Shown piece after piece: positions 52,935-61,575 of a stretch of 64,000 nucleotides of DNA (position 1 is its first letter; each line of letters begins with the position of its first letter). The stretch is from Clostridia bacterium (lineage in GTDB: Bacteria > Bacillota > Clostridia > Oscillospirales > Acutalibacteraceae). The notes beneath the pieces were generated by a model. It searched no databases. It saw only the letters and a program-made list of their open reading frames with translations, and was not told the DNA's origin. A program made the translations under genes and the position numbers. Location: assembly GCA_017441385.1 (NCBI GenBank), contig JAFRXY010000025.1, forward strand, positions 62,001 to 126,000, written 5' to 3'.

Positions 52935-54101
52935 TTAAATGATATTGCAGGCAGGCGCAATGCCCTTTGATTTTTCTGCGCTGTCCGTCGTAATACTGCC
53001 GTTAACGCCCGACACCGCCCGTACCCAGTGTTCCGAGCCGTATTCGGGCGTCCTGAGCCATACAGGCTGTGACGAGCCGTTGACTGCCTTCATGCGGTTT
53101 GTATCGCTGCCCATTCCCGCTTCCGACAGGTCTGAGTGTTCTGCGTAGTAGGGATAAGGAGCGCCCTCATCATTTCCGCCTTCCATGCTGCCATAGACCT
53201 CGCTTCTGGAAAGCAGAAAGAATTGATCGTTGAGGGTTTCGGTTCCGCCGCCGTCACTCACCCTGTTTTTGACAACGGTAATGGCGGTAGTGCCCACAAC
53301 ATCGAGAAAATCCCGATCCATTCCGTTCAAGAATCCCGCCTTGCCGGCCGCCCATGCCGGGGGTCTGTCGTAGTCGGTTTGCGGCGTCCAGACCGAACCC
53401 GCCGCCGCGCTGCTGTTCAGCCACTGACGGATAGCGGAATTTCTGTAGTTGTTCCACCCGTATCGGATGCGCCTGACTGCATTGAGCGACGTGAGTTCAG
53501 TTCCTTCATTGCCCGCCGAAACCGCGATAGAGCCTGCCGCGGTACCGCCTTTAGCAGTGCTGACGGAGACGGATGACGGAGTGTCGCCGCTGTAGGTCAG
53601 CATCAGCTGCCCTCCGGCCGGAACCGCCGAAGAAAGCGTGAACTGATAGTCAGTGCTGCCCACCGTGAAATGATAGGTTCCCGCCGCCATTTCGGCGGAA
53701 GCGTAATAGAAGGCTTCCGGCGCGTCATACTGCATTGTGTCGGGAAAACAGTCATGCAGTTGCAGCGTCAGCGAATGAGTGTACTGTGAATCGGCAGGGG
53801 TGTCGTGGTCAATGCCGATAATATCCCACACGAGATTCACGCCTCCCCGCTGACAGGTGAGCTGATCGCCGATGGAAAAAACCTTGCTTGCCAGACCTGC
53901 GCGGACGATAGCCTGAATTCCCTGCCATGAACTGACGGCCGTTCTGCCGACTGCGGCAATATCATTTTGCAGACTGTCGCACAGGCTTTTTATTTGATAC
54001 AGATATTGCTCCTGCCGTGTGACAGGTGTCGGCAGATCCCCGTCGAATGCCCCGCCCGCCGCGGCAAGGAACAGTTCCTCTCTTGTAATAGGTTCCATCA
54101 T
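52935..54101 (-). CDS. Phage tail-tip protein with DUF6273-like domain
   Basis: The product has 388 residues. ATG 54101 lies five bases after GGGAGGA. The C-terminal two thirds carry RIRYGWNNYRNSAIRQWLN, FFLLSRSEVYGS and VWLRTPEYGS, ending IAPACNII, which I read as the DUF6273 pattern. The N-terminal 70 residues contain a short coiled coil. It follows the fibre gene, so it may be a receptor-binding or fibre-associated protein (inference). The fold is possibly C-type-lectin-like, but no reverse transcriptase for diversification is visible. Confidence 0.7.
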   Translation of the reverse strand: MMEPITREELFLAAAGGAFDGDLPTPVTRQEQYLYQIKSLCDSLQNDIAAVGRTAVSSWQGIQAIVRAGLASKVFSIGDQLTCQRGGVNLVWDIIGIDHDTPADSQYTHSLTLQLHDCFPDTMQYDAPEAFYYASAEMAAGTYHFTVGSTDYQFTLSSAVPAGGQLMLTYSGDTPSSVSVSTAKGGTAAGSIAVSAGNEGTELTSLNAVRRIRYGWNNYRNSAIRQWLNSSAAAGSVWTPQTDYDRPPAWAAGKAGFLNGMDRDFLDVVGTTAITVVKNRVSDGGGTETLNDQFFLLSRSEVYGSMEGGNDEGAPYPYYAEHSDLSEAGMGSDTNRMKAVNGSSQPVWLRTPEYGSEHWVRAVSGVNGSITTDSAEKSKGIAPACNII

Positions 54102-54112
54102 CAAGTCCTCCC

Positions 54113-56551
54113 TTATGTGGCGCTTGCGCTCTGAATTTCCGCGTCAATGAATTTACATCTCAGCCTGTACCATTCCATCATCCTGGAAAGCGTTTCGGTG
54201 GAAGTGCCGGGCTTGAGGGGGTATTTCCGGTTATCCTCGTCAATGATCGCCTGCGGAATCTTTACACAGAAATTGTAGAACGTCATATACATATTTTCCT
54301 CCGAAAGAATACCGCTTCTCAGCTCGTTGTAACGGGAAATCAGGGCTGATCGGCTGTGAGTCCATATCAGGCCGAACAGCTTGGAAGTGCTTGCGAGCCA
54401 TGAGAAGGAAGTTTTGTTATCGTTGTCCCCGCACGGCGCATAATACTTACCGCCGGTCCAGTAATTTCCCAGGATTGAATCAAGATCGTAGGCATTGAAC
54501 CACCATTTACTGCCGTCGTAAGACGTGAGTATGAAATTCTTATCCACGCCGTCGGTATTGGCAATCAGCGCGGAGAAAATCATGTAATCAATGGCGGTGT
54601 TCACGTCAATGCAGCTGTTGGCGGCGGTTTCCCACCCGCTTGCATGAAGGCCTTTCACGGTGTTCAGCATAGCGTTCAGGGATGATTTTGCCGCTTCTTT
54701 GGAAGCGGCATCGTAAGCGTACTCGACCTTGAAATCCTTCTCTCCGGCGATGTTTCCGAATAAAGCCCCATCCCGGAATTTCGTTGCTTCGGAATGGTCT
54801 ATAGCTGAAACGGCATATTCGTTGGCGGAAGAACCCATACCGAACGCCCACTTGTCCTTGGGGATATTCCATGTATACAGACCGTGAAATTCTCCGTTGA
54901 GCATGATCACGCAGGGGAATCCATCCATTGCCCCGTTGTTAGGCGCGTTGTGGGCGATTGCCGGATGTGTGCCGCGATCCGCGACAATCTGTGACCACAG
55001 CTTTGCACCGCAGACATTGAGCGCATTGGAATTGTCTGTATAATTGGCTTTCAGGCAATATTGATTCTGTTCGCCCCAGTCGTCGCTGAGCACAACGCCG
55101 TGATGCGTGACGGTTTCGCTGTTCACGGTTTCCGTCCAGTCGCCGAAAGTAATGGTGTAATTCTTTTTGGAGAAGGCCAGAGAACTTGAACCCTGCCAGT
55201 GCACAGAGCATGACCCGGCGGCGCTGCCGTATCGGTAGGAAAGAGTAACGGAATTGCTCTCTGACATGCCGGTTGTATCGCCTGTCAGATAAAGAACCGG
55301 CAGACCGACATTGAATTTTACCTGTTCTGTGTCAATAATAGCGGTATCAGCGTATCTGGCGGGATTCAGTCCGCCAATCTGTTTCCATGAATAGTCCCCC
55401 GCCGTTCCGGTTTTCGGGACAAGGCGGTTGAATACGCTGCACGGAGAACCGACCTGCACGGCCGTCTGAAGCACCCAGTTTTCACCGTAGCGGAAATTGG
55501 AGATAATGAAATCGGAAGCCGTATTGGGCAGGTCGTTCCAGTTGGAAGCGCCCGCGTAGAAAGTGCCTTCTTTGGTGTACTCATAGGCGTGACTGTTGTA
55601 TGTGCTGTAGAGCGCGTTAATTCCCTTGCGGTACTGGGGTACGTTCTCGTATAATGTGGCCCACGCGCCCCAGGACTGCACTCCGTTTCGGGTATTGAAC
55701 TGCCTGTACCAGACCGCTCCGCCGTCCTCGGGAATGAATAGCTGCACATCGCAGTCGCCCCGTCCGGCATCGCCGCCGAATGTTGCGATCAGTCCGTTGA
55801 GCACGCCCTCGTAAGGCGCATTGCTGATTGAACCGCCGGAATTGTTTACGCTGCAAGGAATGACGCAGTTGTTTGGCAGCGAATTGAAATTGCTGCTGAA
55901 ATTCCCCCAGCCGGTGGTGTCGAGCAGTGTATCGATTCCCTTGACGCTGCGTTCGGCCTGAGTGCGCACGGCTTCACCCGCGCTGTTGAAGGAGGAGCCG
56001 TCCCAGCCCGTCCGGATATCGCGCAGTTCCGTTCCGGTGTCCCCGCCGGAGCCGGCGGGAGAAGCGACAAGTCCGTTCATCTGACTTTGCATCGCCTGCA
56101 CCGTGATCATCTTTGCGTCCAGAGCGGAAAAGCTCTGTGAAGCCATGACCGCCGCGTCGTTTCGGATGGATTTCTCCACTACAAGCGAAAACGGCTTTGT
56201 GGAAATGACCGGGCGTTCCGACTCATTGCCCTGATAAATAAAAATCTCACATTCATAGCGTCCCGGCGTCCGGGTCACCGATCCGGGAATGAGAAAAGTG
56301 ACAACGCCGGTTTCCGGGTCGGCGATTTCGCCGTTGATGTAGCTGACCCGGGCGGGATCGCCGTTCCCCTCAGGCTGCATATACAGCGCGGCGGAGCAGT
56401 CCTGCATAATGAAGGCGTTGCTGTCGCCGTCGGAAAGATCGCCGTCGATGATAGTGACATGAAGAAATCTGCTGTCGTTGTCGAACTGCTTGACCGTGAC
56501 GGTGCCGATATTCCCGTTGATGTCGATTTTCTTGGGTATAAAATCCTGCAT
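54113..56551 (-). CDS. Phage tail fibre/baseplate protein with CotH-kinase-like domain
   Basis: The product has 812 residues. The N-terminal BppU-like baseplate domain (about 1-140) begins FIPKKIDINGNIGT and includes ALYMQPEGN. The middle has pyocin-knob-like segments (AVWYRQFNTRNGVQSWGAWA; NWVLQTAVQV). From about 410 a CotH-kinase-like domain runs to the end: SSSLAFSKKNYTITFGD, MLNGEFHGLYTWNIPKDK, then NTDGVDKNFIL near 665 and FNAYDLDSILG. CotH proteins are atypical kinases of spore coats and secreted effectors; finding one on a tail protein is unusual. ATG 56551 is preferred although AGAGGTGAT is rather far. Confidence 0.8.
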   Translation of the reverse strand: MQDFIPKKIDINGNIGTVTVKQFDNDSRFLHVTIIDGDLSDGDSNAFIMQDCSAALYMQPEGNGDPARVSYINGEIADPETGVVTFLIPGSVTRTPGRYECEIFIYQGNESERPVISTKPFSLVVEKSIRNDAAVMASQSFSALDAKMITVQAMQSQMNGLVASPAGSGGDTGTELRDIRTGWDGSSFNSAGEAVRTQAERSVKGIDTLLDTTGWGNFSSNFNSLPNNCVIPCSVNNSGGSISNAPYEGVLNGLIATFGGDAGRGDCDVQLFIPEDGGAVWYRQFNTRNGVQSWGAWATLYENVPQYRKGINALYSTYNSHAYEYTKEGTFYAGASNWNDLPNTASDFIISNFRYGENWVLQTAVQVGSPCSVFNRLVPKTGTAGDYSWKQIGGLNPARYADTAIIDTEQVKFNVGLPVLYLTGDTTGMSESNSVTLSYRYGSAAGSCSVHWQGSSSLAFSKKNYTITFGDWTETVNSETVTHHGVVLSDDWGEQNQYCLKANYTDNSNALNVCGAKLWSQIVADRGTHPAIAHNAPNNGAMDGFPCVIMLNGEFHGLYTWNIPKDKWAFGMGSSANEYAVSAIDHSEATKFRDGALFGNIAGEKDFKVEYAYDAASKEAAKSSLNAMLNTVKGLHASGWETAANSCIDVNTAIDYMIFSALIANTDGVDKNFILTSYDGSKWWFNAYDLDSILGNYWTGGKYYAPCGDNDNKTSFSWLASTSKLFGLIWTHSRSALISRYNELRSGILSEENMYMTFYNFCVKIPQAIIDEDNRKYPLKPGTSTETLSRMMEWYRLRCKFIDAEIQSASAT

Positions 56552-56586
56552 AATATGAATCAATCACCTCTCTGATCAAATGAAAA

Positions 56587-57141
56587 TCATAAGCCGAACG
56601 TGTGCTTCTTGGGCTTCACGGAGCTGCCGAGATTACCGGCAGTACCGCTGTAGGAAGAGCCGGAACGAGTGACGTACCATTCAATTGTATTGGTGCTCTT
56701 TGCGGTTCCGCTCAGAGTGACCGAAGCGTAATGCTTTGCGGAGCTGTTCTGCCAGACATCGCCGTTGCTTTTTACAACAGCCGGACTCCACGGCCCGCCG
56801 TTCAGCCGCGCGTAGACAGTCAGCCGGATGCCGCTGCCGAGTCTGGAAGCCGAGGAAATCCACGCGGCGAATGTCACCGGCAGGGAAAGACTGCTTCCGG
56901 ACACGGAATAGGTGTATGTCGCGGCATAACTGACAGTGGGGCTGCTGACGGTGGAACTGATCTTGCTGACCGTCCCGTTCCCGGTCGTGCCCGAGCCGCC
57001 GGAAGAACTGCTCCACAAATCCACCCAAGCCGACCCGTTCCACCGTTTCCCGACCGTCAGCGCGACCCATGAAGTTCCGTTCCACCGCTTTCGCCCGGAA
57101 ACATCCGAAAAACCAGAACCCGTATATCGTTTCATGCTCAA
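56587..57141 (-). CDS. Phage tail-associated protein, unknown
   Basis: A 184-residue protein. TTG 57141 lies nine bases after GGAGG, better than ATG 57135. Two WNGTSW/WNGSAW-like motifs near the N-terminus (RKRWNGTSWVALTVGKRWNG) resemble short repeats in phage fibre-tip and carbohydrate-binding proteins. A Gly/Ser linker and a beta-rich C-terminal domain follow. It overlaps nothing and lies within the fibre region; function unknown. Confidence 0.7.
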   Translation of the reverse strand: MSMKRYTGSGFSDVSGRKRWNGTSWVALTVGKRWNGSAWVDLWSSSSGGSGTTGNGTVSKISSTVSSPTVSYAATYTYSVSGSSLSLPVTFAAWISSASRLGSGIRLTVYARLNGGPWSPAVVKSNGDVWQNSSAKHYASVTLSGTAKSTNTIEWYVTRSGSSYSGTAGNLGSSVKPKKHTFGL

Positions 57142-57167
57142 ATCAAATAACCTCCTACCTGCTACCT

Positions 57168-57737
57168 TTACCAAAACCAAAGATCGCCCGTGGAAGGGGA
57201 AGCCGGCTGCGTCTGCTGCACATAGATACCCGGCAGGGCGGAAGCGGAAGGAAGCTTGCCGGCGGCCTGAACAATGCCGGTGATCTGGCTGCCTGTAATA
57301 TTGACATAAAACAGAGCCAGGTTGAGCGTGCTGCCCGCGGTGAGCTGCGCCATAGGTACCGTCGTGACGGCAGGCGCGGCGGGATTGGAAGCGGCGGCCG
57401 TGCCCTTGATGATCCTGAAAATATGCGTATCGGCGACCTCGCCGCCTCCTTTGGTGAAGGCAGCCGCCACAATGTCAATGCGGCTCTTGCCCGGTTCTCC
57501 GTTGTCAATGGCAAGCTCGACCGTCTCGCCGTCGGGAATCCAGAGAATGAATCCCTTGTTGCTGACCCCGCCGTTGGAGAGCCGGACAGTGTTGTCGTCC
57601 ACCTTTTCGCAGCTGAGCGAGCCGATAATGCCGCTTGTGCCGCCCAGCATGCAGCGATGAATAAAAGCGTCGTCCTCAGCGGAAATATGTGCCGCCGAAC
57701 CTTCCGGCGTATAGATAGTGATAGCCTTTTGTCCCAT
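57168..57737 (-). CDS. Phage tail/baseplate structural protein
   Basis: A 189-residue protein starting MGQKAITIYTPEG behind GGGAGG. Sequence such as KGFILWIPDGETVELAI and SRIDIVAAAF resembles baseplate-associated proteins encoded after the tail-lysin-like gene in Firmicutes siphoviruses. A Pro/Gln-rich tail ends in GDLWFW. No enzymatic motif. Confidence 0.7.
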   Translation of the reverse strand: MGQKAITIYTPEGSAAHISAEDDAFIHRCMLGGTSGIIGSLSCEKVDDNTVRLSNGGVSNKGFILWIPDGETVELAIDNGEPGKSRIDIVAAAFTKGGGEVADTHIFRIIKGTAAASNPAAPAVTTVPMAQLTAGSTLNLALFYVNITGSQITGIVQAAGKLPSASALPGIYVQQTQPASPSTGDLWFW

Positions 57738-57753
57738 AAGTCTAACCTCCCAG

Positions 57754-58749
57754 TTACTTCGCTGTGTAGCTCAAAGAAATGCCGTCGGGCGAAACCGTAA
57801 GCAATTTTCCGGTAACAGTGCGCACATCGCTGAGACCGAGTGTACGGTCGCGCAGGCCGACCCTGTCCCCGAGCGGAAGATTGATGTCACCGGAATCGAA
57901 GCTGATTTCAATTGCATTCTGCGCCCCGTGTTCTTTGAGTTGTTTCTTTGCTCCCTTAATCAGTTCCTTTTCGTCCTCGGCTGATGAATAATCATAGACC
58001 AAAGCTCTTTCATCAGCGCCGGAAGGAATGCCCGAAGCGTTTGAATCGGTTGTCATAGTGCCGTCGTCCAGCAGCCAGACATGCCGGACGAGCCGGTTTT
58101 CCTGTTCTCCGCGACCAAGGGCGACAACGTGATTGTAGGTTGCCTCTCCGAGTGTCGAGGTGTATGAAAAATCATAATCGCCGGAAAATTCAATCTCCGC
58201 GCTCCGGTCAGCGACGGGAGCTGCGGACAGCCGTACCAGCCTGCTGTCCGGGTCGAGCGTCAGCACCAGCCGCAGCCCCAGCGGGTCAAGCATATCCTGC
58301 ATTCCCTCCAGCACGTTCTGATAGCGGAATTTCTGTCCGCAAAGCAAACCCGCATTGCCGGAAGGGGCGGAGAAAAGTCCGCCGAAGCCGGCCACCAGCG
58401 ACCGCATGACAGGGTAAATATCGCTTTCTCTCATGTCGAGATGGCTCTGTCCGGCAGCGGGCATAATGACCCTTCTGGAAAGCATACCGCGCCATGTAAC
58501 TCCCCCCAGTCTGACGGTGTGAGTTTTGGAGATATGGGTGATTGTTTCCAGCCTTCCTCCCCATTCCGTTCCGGGAAAATAGAGATAGTGTCCCGGAGCG
58601 AACCCGGAGCCGGCAAAATCCTCGGCAAGTATCTCGACCTCCCAGTCGTTATCCCTGACATCAGGATCCAGTGAAACAGCCCCGTCATACTTCACGAATT
58701 CCACAATTCCCAGCTCATTTAACTGTTCATCGGCATGAATCAAGTCCAT
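57754..58749 (-). CDS. Siphovirus Gp37-like tail protein
   Basis: A 331-residue protein. The order of segments (EFVKYDGAVSLDP, GHYLYFPGTEWGGRLE, VTWRGMLSRRVIMP, YNHVVALGRGE, GDRVGLRDRTLG) matches the siphovirus ReqiPepy6 Gp37-like tail family, which occupies the tail-tip (Tal/gp44-like) position. ATG 58749 overlaps the end of the distal tail gene. It probably forms the tail hub with that protein. Confidence 0.85.
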   Translation of the reverse strand: MDLIHADEQLNELGIVEFVKYDGAVSLDPDVRDNDWEVEILAEDFAGSGFAPGHYLYFPGTEWGGRLETITHISKTHTVRLGGVTWRGMLSRRVIMPAAGQSHLDMRESDIYPVMRSLVAGFGGLFSAPSGNAGLLCGQKFRYQNVLEGMQDMLDPLGLRLVLTLDPDSRLVRLSAAPVADRSAEIEFSGDYDFSYTSTLGEATYNHVVALGRGEQENRLVRHVWLLDDGTMTTDSNASGIPSGADERALVYDYSSAEDEKELIKGAKKQLKEHGAQNAIEISFDSGDINLPLGDRVGLRDRTLGLSDVRTVTGKLLTVSPDGISLSYTAK

Positions 58750-59594
58750 TCCGGTTCACTCCTTTGCGTCAGGAAGGTTACCTCGCAGGAAAACTGTCCG
58801 GAACAGCTCACCGTCAGCGAACCGGAGGGCGCATATTGAAAATTGTCCACGCTTTTTTTGCGAAGGTTGAAAATATTGGAGCGTGTTCCGTTCTGACCGA
58901 TACGGTAAATACTCTTGTCGCGCTGGTCAATGATGACGTAATCGCCTGCCGCGACAGTGGTATTGACGGAATATTCGTTTCCTCCGATATAGACGGAAGG
59001 ATTGGAGCATGCGCCGAAAATTTTAATGATCATAGGCGCGGCGCAGGCGGTGGAATTAATGAATCTCGCCACATTCCCGCCCTCGGAATATTTATAGGGA
59101 TATTGCCCCGGATATTTTCTGTCGGCGGTATCGGCAGCCGCCGTCAAAGGAATCACCGTGATGGTTTCCTCCTTCACCCACGCCGGAGAAATGAGCTTCA
59201 CGGTCAGCCCGACCACCGTGTAGGCCGACCAGTTCCGGTCGACGGTCTTGACCGAGGCGGAAGCGAAGCAGCGGACATATCTGTCATTGATCCACAGCCT
59301 GCCGGGAGACAACGCGCAGATGTCGTATTCAAGAATATCATGCAGCCTGTCGATCGCGGCGTCGTGTTCCTGCTGGGTGTCGGCGAAAACGTCCAGAACA
59401 AGCGTCCTGTCCTGCACAGGTCTTCGCGCGGCGATCGCCTTCCCTCCGTCCCGGATTGCCCTGTCATAGGCGGAAATATTCCACTGCCAGTCAAAAAGCC
59501 CCGTTGTCTGAACGACAATCGGAGCCTCATCAAAACGAATGATTTTTCCCGCGGAATTCTCATAATAGATGCTGTAAGGCAAAAGTTCTCCCAA
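58740..59594 (-). CDS. Distal tail (Dit-like) protein
   Basis: A 284-residue protein. TTG 59594 is chosen as start because GGGGGTGA precedes it closely; upstream frame codons lie in the repeat element. PVQDRTLVLDVFAD and the ending SCEVTFLTQRSEPEW are consistent with Sipho_tail/Dit proteins, which form the hexameric hub between tail tube and baseplate. Its place after the tape measure gene is the canonical one. Confidence 0.82.
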   Translation of the reverse strand: MGELLPYSIYYENSAGKIIRFDEAPIVVQTTGLFDWQWNISAYDRAIRDGGKAIAARRPVQDRTLVLDVFADTQQEHDAAIDRLHDILEYDICALSPGRLWINDRYVRCFASASVKTVDRNWSAYTVVGLTVKLISPAWVKEETITVIPLTAAADTADRKYPGQYPYKYSEGGNVARFINSTACAAPMIIKIFGACSNPSVYIGGNEYSVNTTVAAGDYVIIDQRDKSIYRIGQNGTRSNIFNLRKKSVDNFQYAPSGSLTVSCSGQFSCEVTFLTQRSEPEWT

Positions 59595-59615
59595 AATGTC
59601 ACCCCCAATGAAAAA

Positions 59616-59756
59616 ATAGTGAATCAGATGACGCAAGCGTCAGCGGGAATAGTGAATAACGTCGGAAGCCCTGCGAGCTTGGAAAAAATTTTTTTCAAAG
59701 CGCGACAGCCCCTTCCTTTTCTATCTCTCTATTCGTTATTCACTATTCTCTATTCT
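59616..59756. repeat. Repeat element with inverted ends between tail genes
   Basis: GAATAGTGAATAAC (59647-59660) has a perfect inverted partner GTTATTCACTATTC (59735-59748). Read on the minus strand, the right side is a run of variant heptamers (GAATAGA, GAATAGT, GAATAAC, GAATAGA). A third ATAGTGAAT copy is at 59616-59624, next to the palindrome TGACGCAAGCGTCA (59629-59642). The centre is A/T-rich (AAAAAATTTTTTT). It fills an unusually long gap in an otherwise packed phage operon. Confidence 0.75.
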
Positions 59757-59757
59757 C

Positions 59758-60921
59758 TTAGCGAACTTGTTCGCGCACAAGCCTTCCGAATTTCCTCCCG
59801 TCAATTTCCACGGTGGTCTGTGAATCCGCGAGTCTTTCCACCGCGTCCAGTATTTTATCCAGCCTGTCAAGCCTGTCGCTGACATTGGAAGAATGGAAGC
59901 CTGCCATTGCGTGCCCTGAATAAGAAATACCGCTCAGAGTGCGGGCAATATCGGCAGAAACGGGGGAAACGCCTGAGAATTCCGCCGCAGATGACCCTAT
60001 CGTCTTTTGTCCGTCTGTCAGGCTGTCCAACATACCCTTTCCGACGCTCTCCGCCGCCAGACTGCCAGCACGGTAAAGCGAATGCTCGCCCTGCAATAAT
60101 CCGAGTTCCATACCCCGGACGGTGAAAAGACCTAATTCTTGGGTGACTTTGGATGGGGAACTGATTTTCAGAACCGACTTGATTCTTCCGGCAATGCCCG
60201 AAGCGATAGAAGCGGCAGTGGCCATCAGTCCCGCTTTTCCGGAATGCAATCCTTTGGTAATCCCGCTGACAATGCTGCTGCCGATCCCGTTGAATTTCAC
60301 GCTTCCGGCAGCGGCATACATTCCCCGCATGATTCCGGTGACGGCCGAAAGGGCATAGGGCTTTTTGCTGTCCATGCCTTTGGAAAGATTCACGACGGCG
60401 CTGCTCCCGATGGAAAGCAGTTTTCCGGAGCCTGCCGTATCGGAGAAGGCGCTTACAATGCCGTTACCGGTCTTTTTAGCGGCCGCGGAAAGTGCCGGCA
60501 GGGCAGCGTTCAGCCCGTTTTTCATTCCTGCGCAGGAGGACTGAATGACTTTTTCGGCGTGATCGGGAATGATGTCCAGAGCGGCGCTTATGCGGGCGCT
60601 TACGCCGGCGGCGGAATCGTACACTCTGTCAAAACCGGTTCCGATTCCGCCGATAGCGCTTCCCGTGATTGCGGCGTCATCCCGCACGTTCTTCATCGCT
60701 CTGCCGAAAATGCCGGAAAAATCCGTTGCGGCTCTTCCTGCTGAGAAAAGCGGCGCGATCAGCCCGTCCAGAAGTTCCGCCCCCGGAATGCCGGAACCGT
60801 TAAAAAAGCTCTCATGCTCGCTTTTGAATTGCCGCAGCATATTTCCTGCGGATAACAGGTTGTTTTTAAACTGCGTAATATCCAGTTCAAGATAAGCACC
60901 CACAGTGCCTGCGTTAATCAA
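59758..60921 (-). CDS. Tape measure-like tail protein
   Basis: A 387-residue protein. TTG 60921 follows GGAGGTGA. The sequence is Ala/Gly/Ser-rich, with a coiled N-terminus, repeated IGSSIVSGI-type segments, and SVLKISSPSKVTQELG, the motif seen near the C-terminus of many phage tape measures. It is short for a tape measure, implying a short tail or a partner protein. Its place between the chaperone-like genes and Dit supports the call. Confidence 0.82.
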   Translation of the reverse strand: MINAGTVGAYLELDITQFKNNLLSAGNMLRQFKSEHESFFNGSGIPGAELLDGLIAPLFSAGRAATDFSGIFGRAMKNVRDDAAITGSAIGGIGTGFDRVYDSAAGVSARISAALDIIPDHAEKVIQSSCAGMKNGLNAALPALSAAAKKTGNGIVSAFSDTAGSGKLLSIGSSAVVNLSKGMDSKKPYALSAVTGIMRGMYAAAGSVKFNGIGSSIVSGITKGLHSGKAGLMATAASIASGIAGRIKSVLKISSPSKVTQELGLFTVRGMELGLLQGEHSLYRAGSLAAESVGKGMLDSLTDGQKTIGSSAAEFSGVSPVSADIARTLSGISYSGHAMAGFHSSNVSDRLDRLDKILDAVERLADSQTTVEIDGRKFGRLVREQVR

Positions 60922-61141
60922 TAATCTTCACCTCCGCGCCAAGTTTTCTGAGTAAATCAACTGTCTGCGCATTTGAGCACGCCGGTCTTCCGGCATATGC
61001 CGGAGTTCCTCCGAAAAAAGGACGTTTTCCCTCCTCGATCTGAGAGAGGATCCAGCAGCAGGCCTCGTCGAAGCAGTAAGCGGAGAACCCGTCAGAAATT
61101 CCGAGTGAATCACTGGGTCTTGACCGGAATCTCTGCGCCAT
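60914..61141 (-). CDS. Small phage protein before the tape measure
   Basis: The product has 75 residues from ATG 61141, which has GGTGA five bases upstream; a GTG at 61174 would add 11 residues. Segments FDEACCWILSQIEEGKRP and DLLRKLGAEVKIID are visible. It overlaps the preceding chaperone-like gene in the +1 frame and the tape measure start. It occupies the place of the second tail-assembly-chaperone product; whether it is made by frameshifting or its own start is unclear. Confidence 0.65.
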   Translation of the reverse strand: MAQRFRSRPSDSLGISDGFSAYCFDEACCWILSQIEEGKRPFFGGTPAYAGRPACSNAQTVDLLRKLGAEVKIID

Positions 61142-61523
61142 TGCAATCACCGTCAGTATGTCCGGAGAGTCCACGAAATCGGTCGAGAGCCTTTGCTCCC
61201 AGCTGGGTGAACTGGAATATCGCTACCAGCTGCTCGTCCGTCAGCTCAATCCCGGCAGCCTCCAGCTCATCGAAAGAAGGCTTGACCATAGCCGCTTTTG
61301 CGATCTCAATCAGTACGCGTCCTTCTTCCTCCAGATTGCCGCTTTCAGGTGAAATGCCGGTGTAAAACAGCTTTCTTGCTGTTTTCATCAGAGGATTGAC
61401 AATCGCGCCCTTTGCGGCAAGGGCAAGAATGGAAGGCCGTCTTAGCTCACACTGCCAAAAATCCCCGCACCAGCCGGGAATTTTGACTGTCTGTGACGTT
61501 CTGATAGAATCAACAGTGTCCAT
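61110..61523 (-). CDS. Putative tail assembly chaperone
   Basis: A 137-residue protein. It begins DTVDSIRTSQTVKIPG and contains an acidic helical region (SFDELEAAGIELTDEQL). Such proteins lie between the major tail and tape measure genes of siphoviruses, where tail assembly chaperones (gpG/GT-like) are expected. ATG 61523 follows AAAGGA. Assigned mainly from position and size. Confidence 0.65.
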   Translation of the reverse strand: MDTVDSIRTSQTVKIPGWCGDFWQCELRRPSILALAAKGAIVNPLMKTARKLFYTGISPESGNLEEEGRVLIEIAKAAMVKPSFDELEAAGIELTDEQLVAIFQFTQLGAKALDRFRGLSGHTDGDCNGAEIPVKTQ

Positions 61524-61575
61524 TCAAACTTATTCCTTTCTATTATGAATTGATACGCTTTAAAAAAGACAAACG

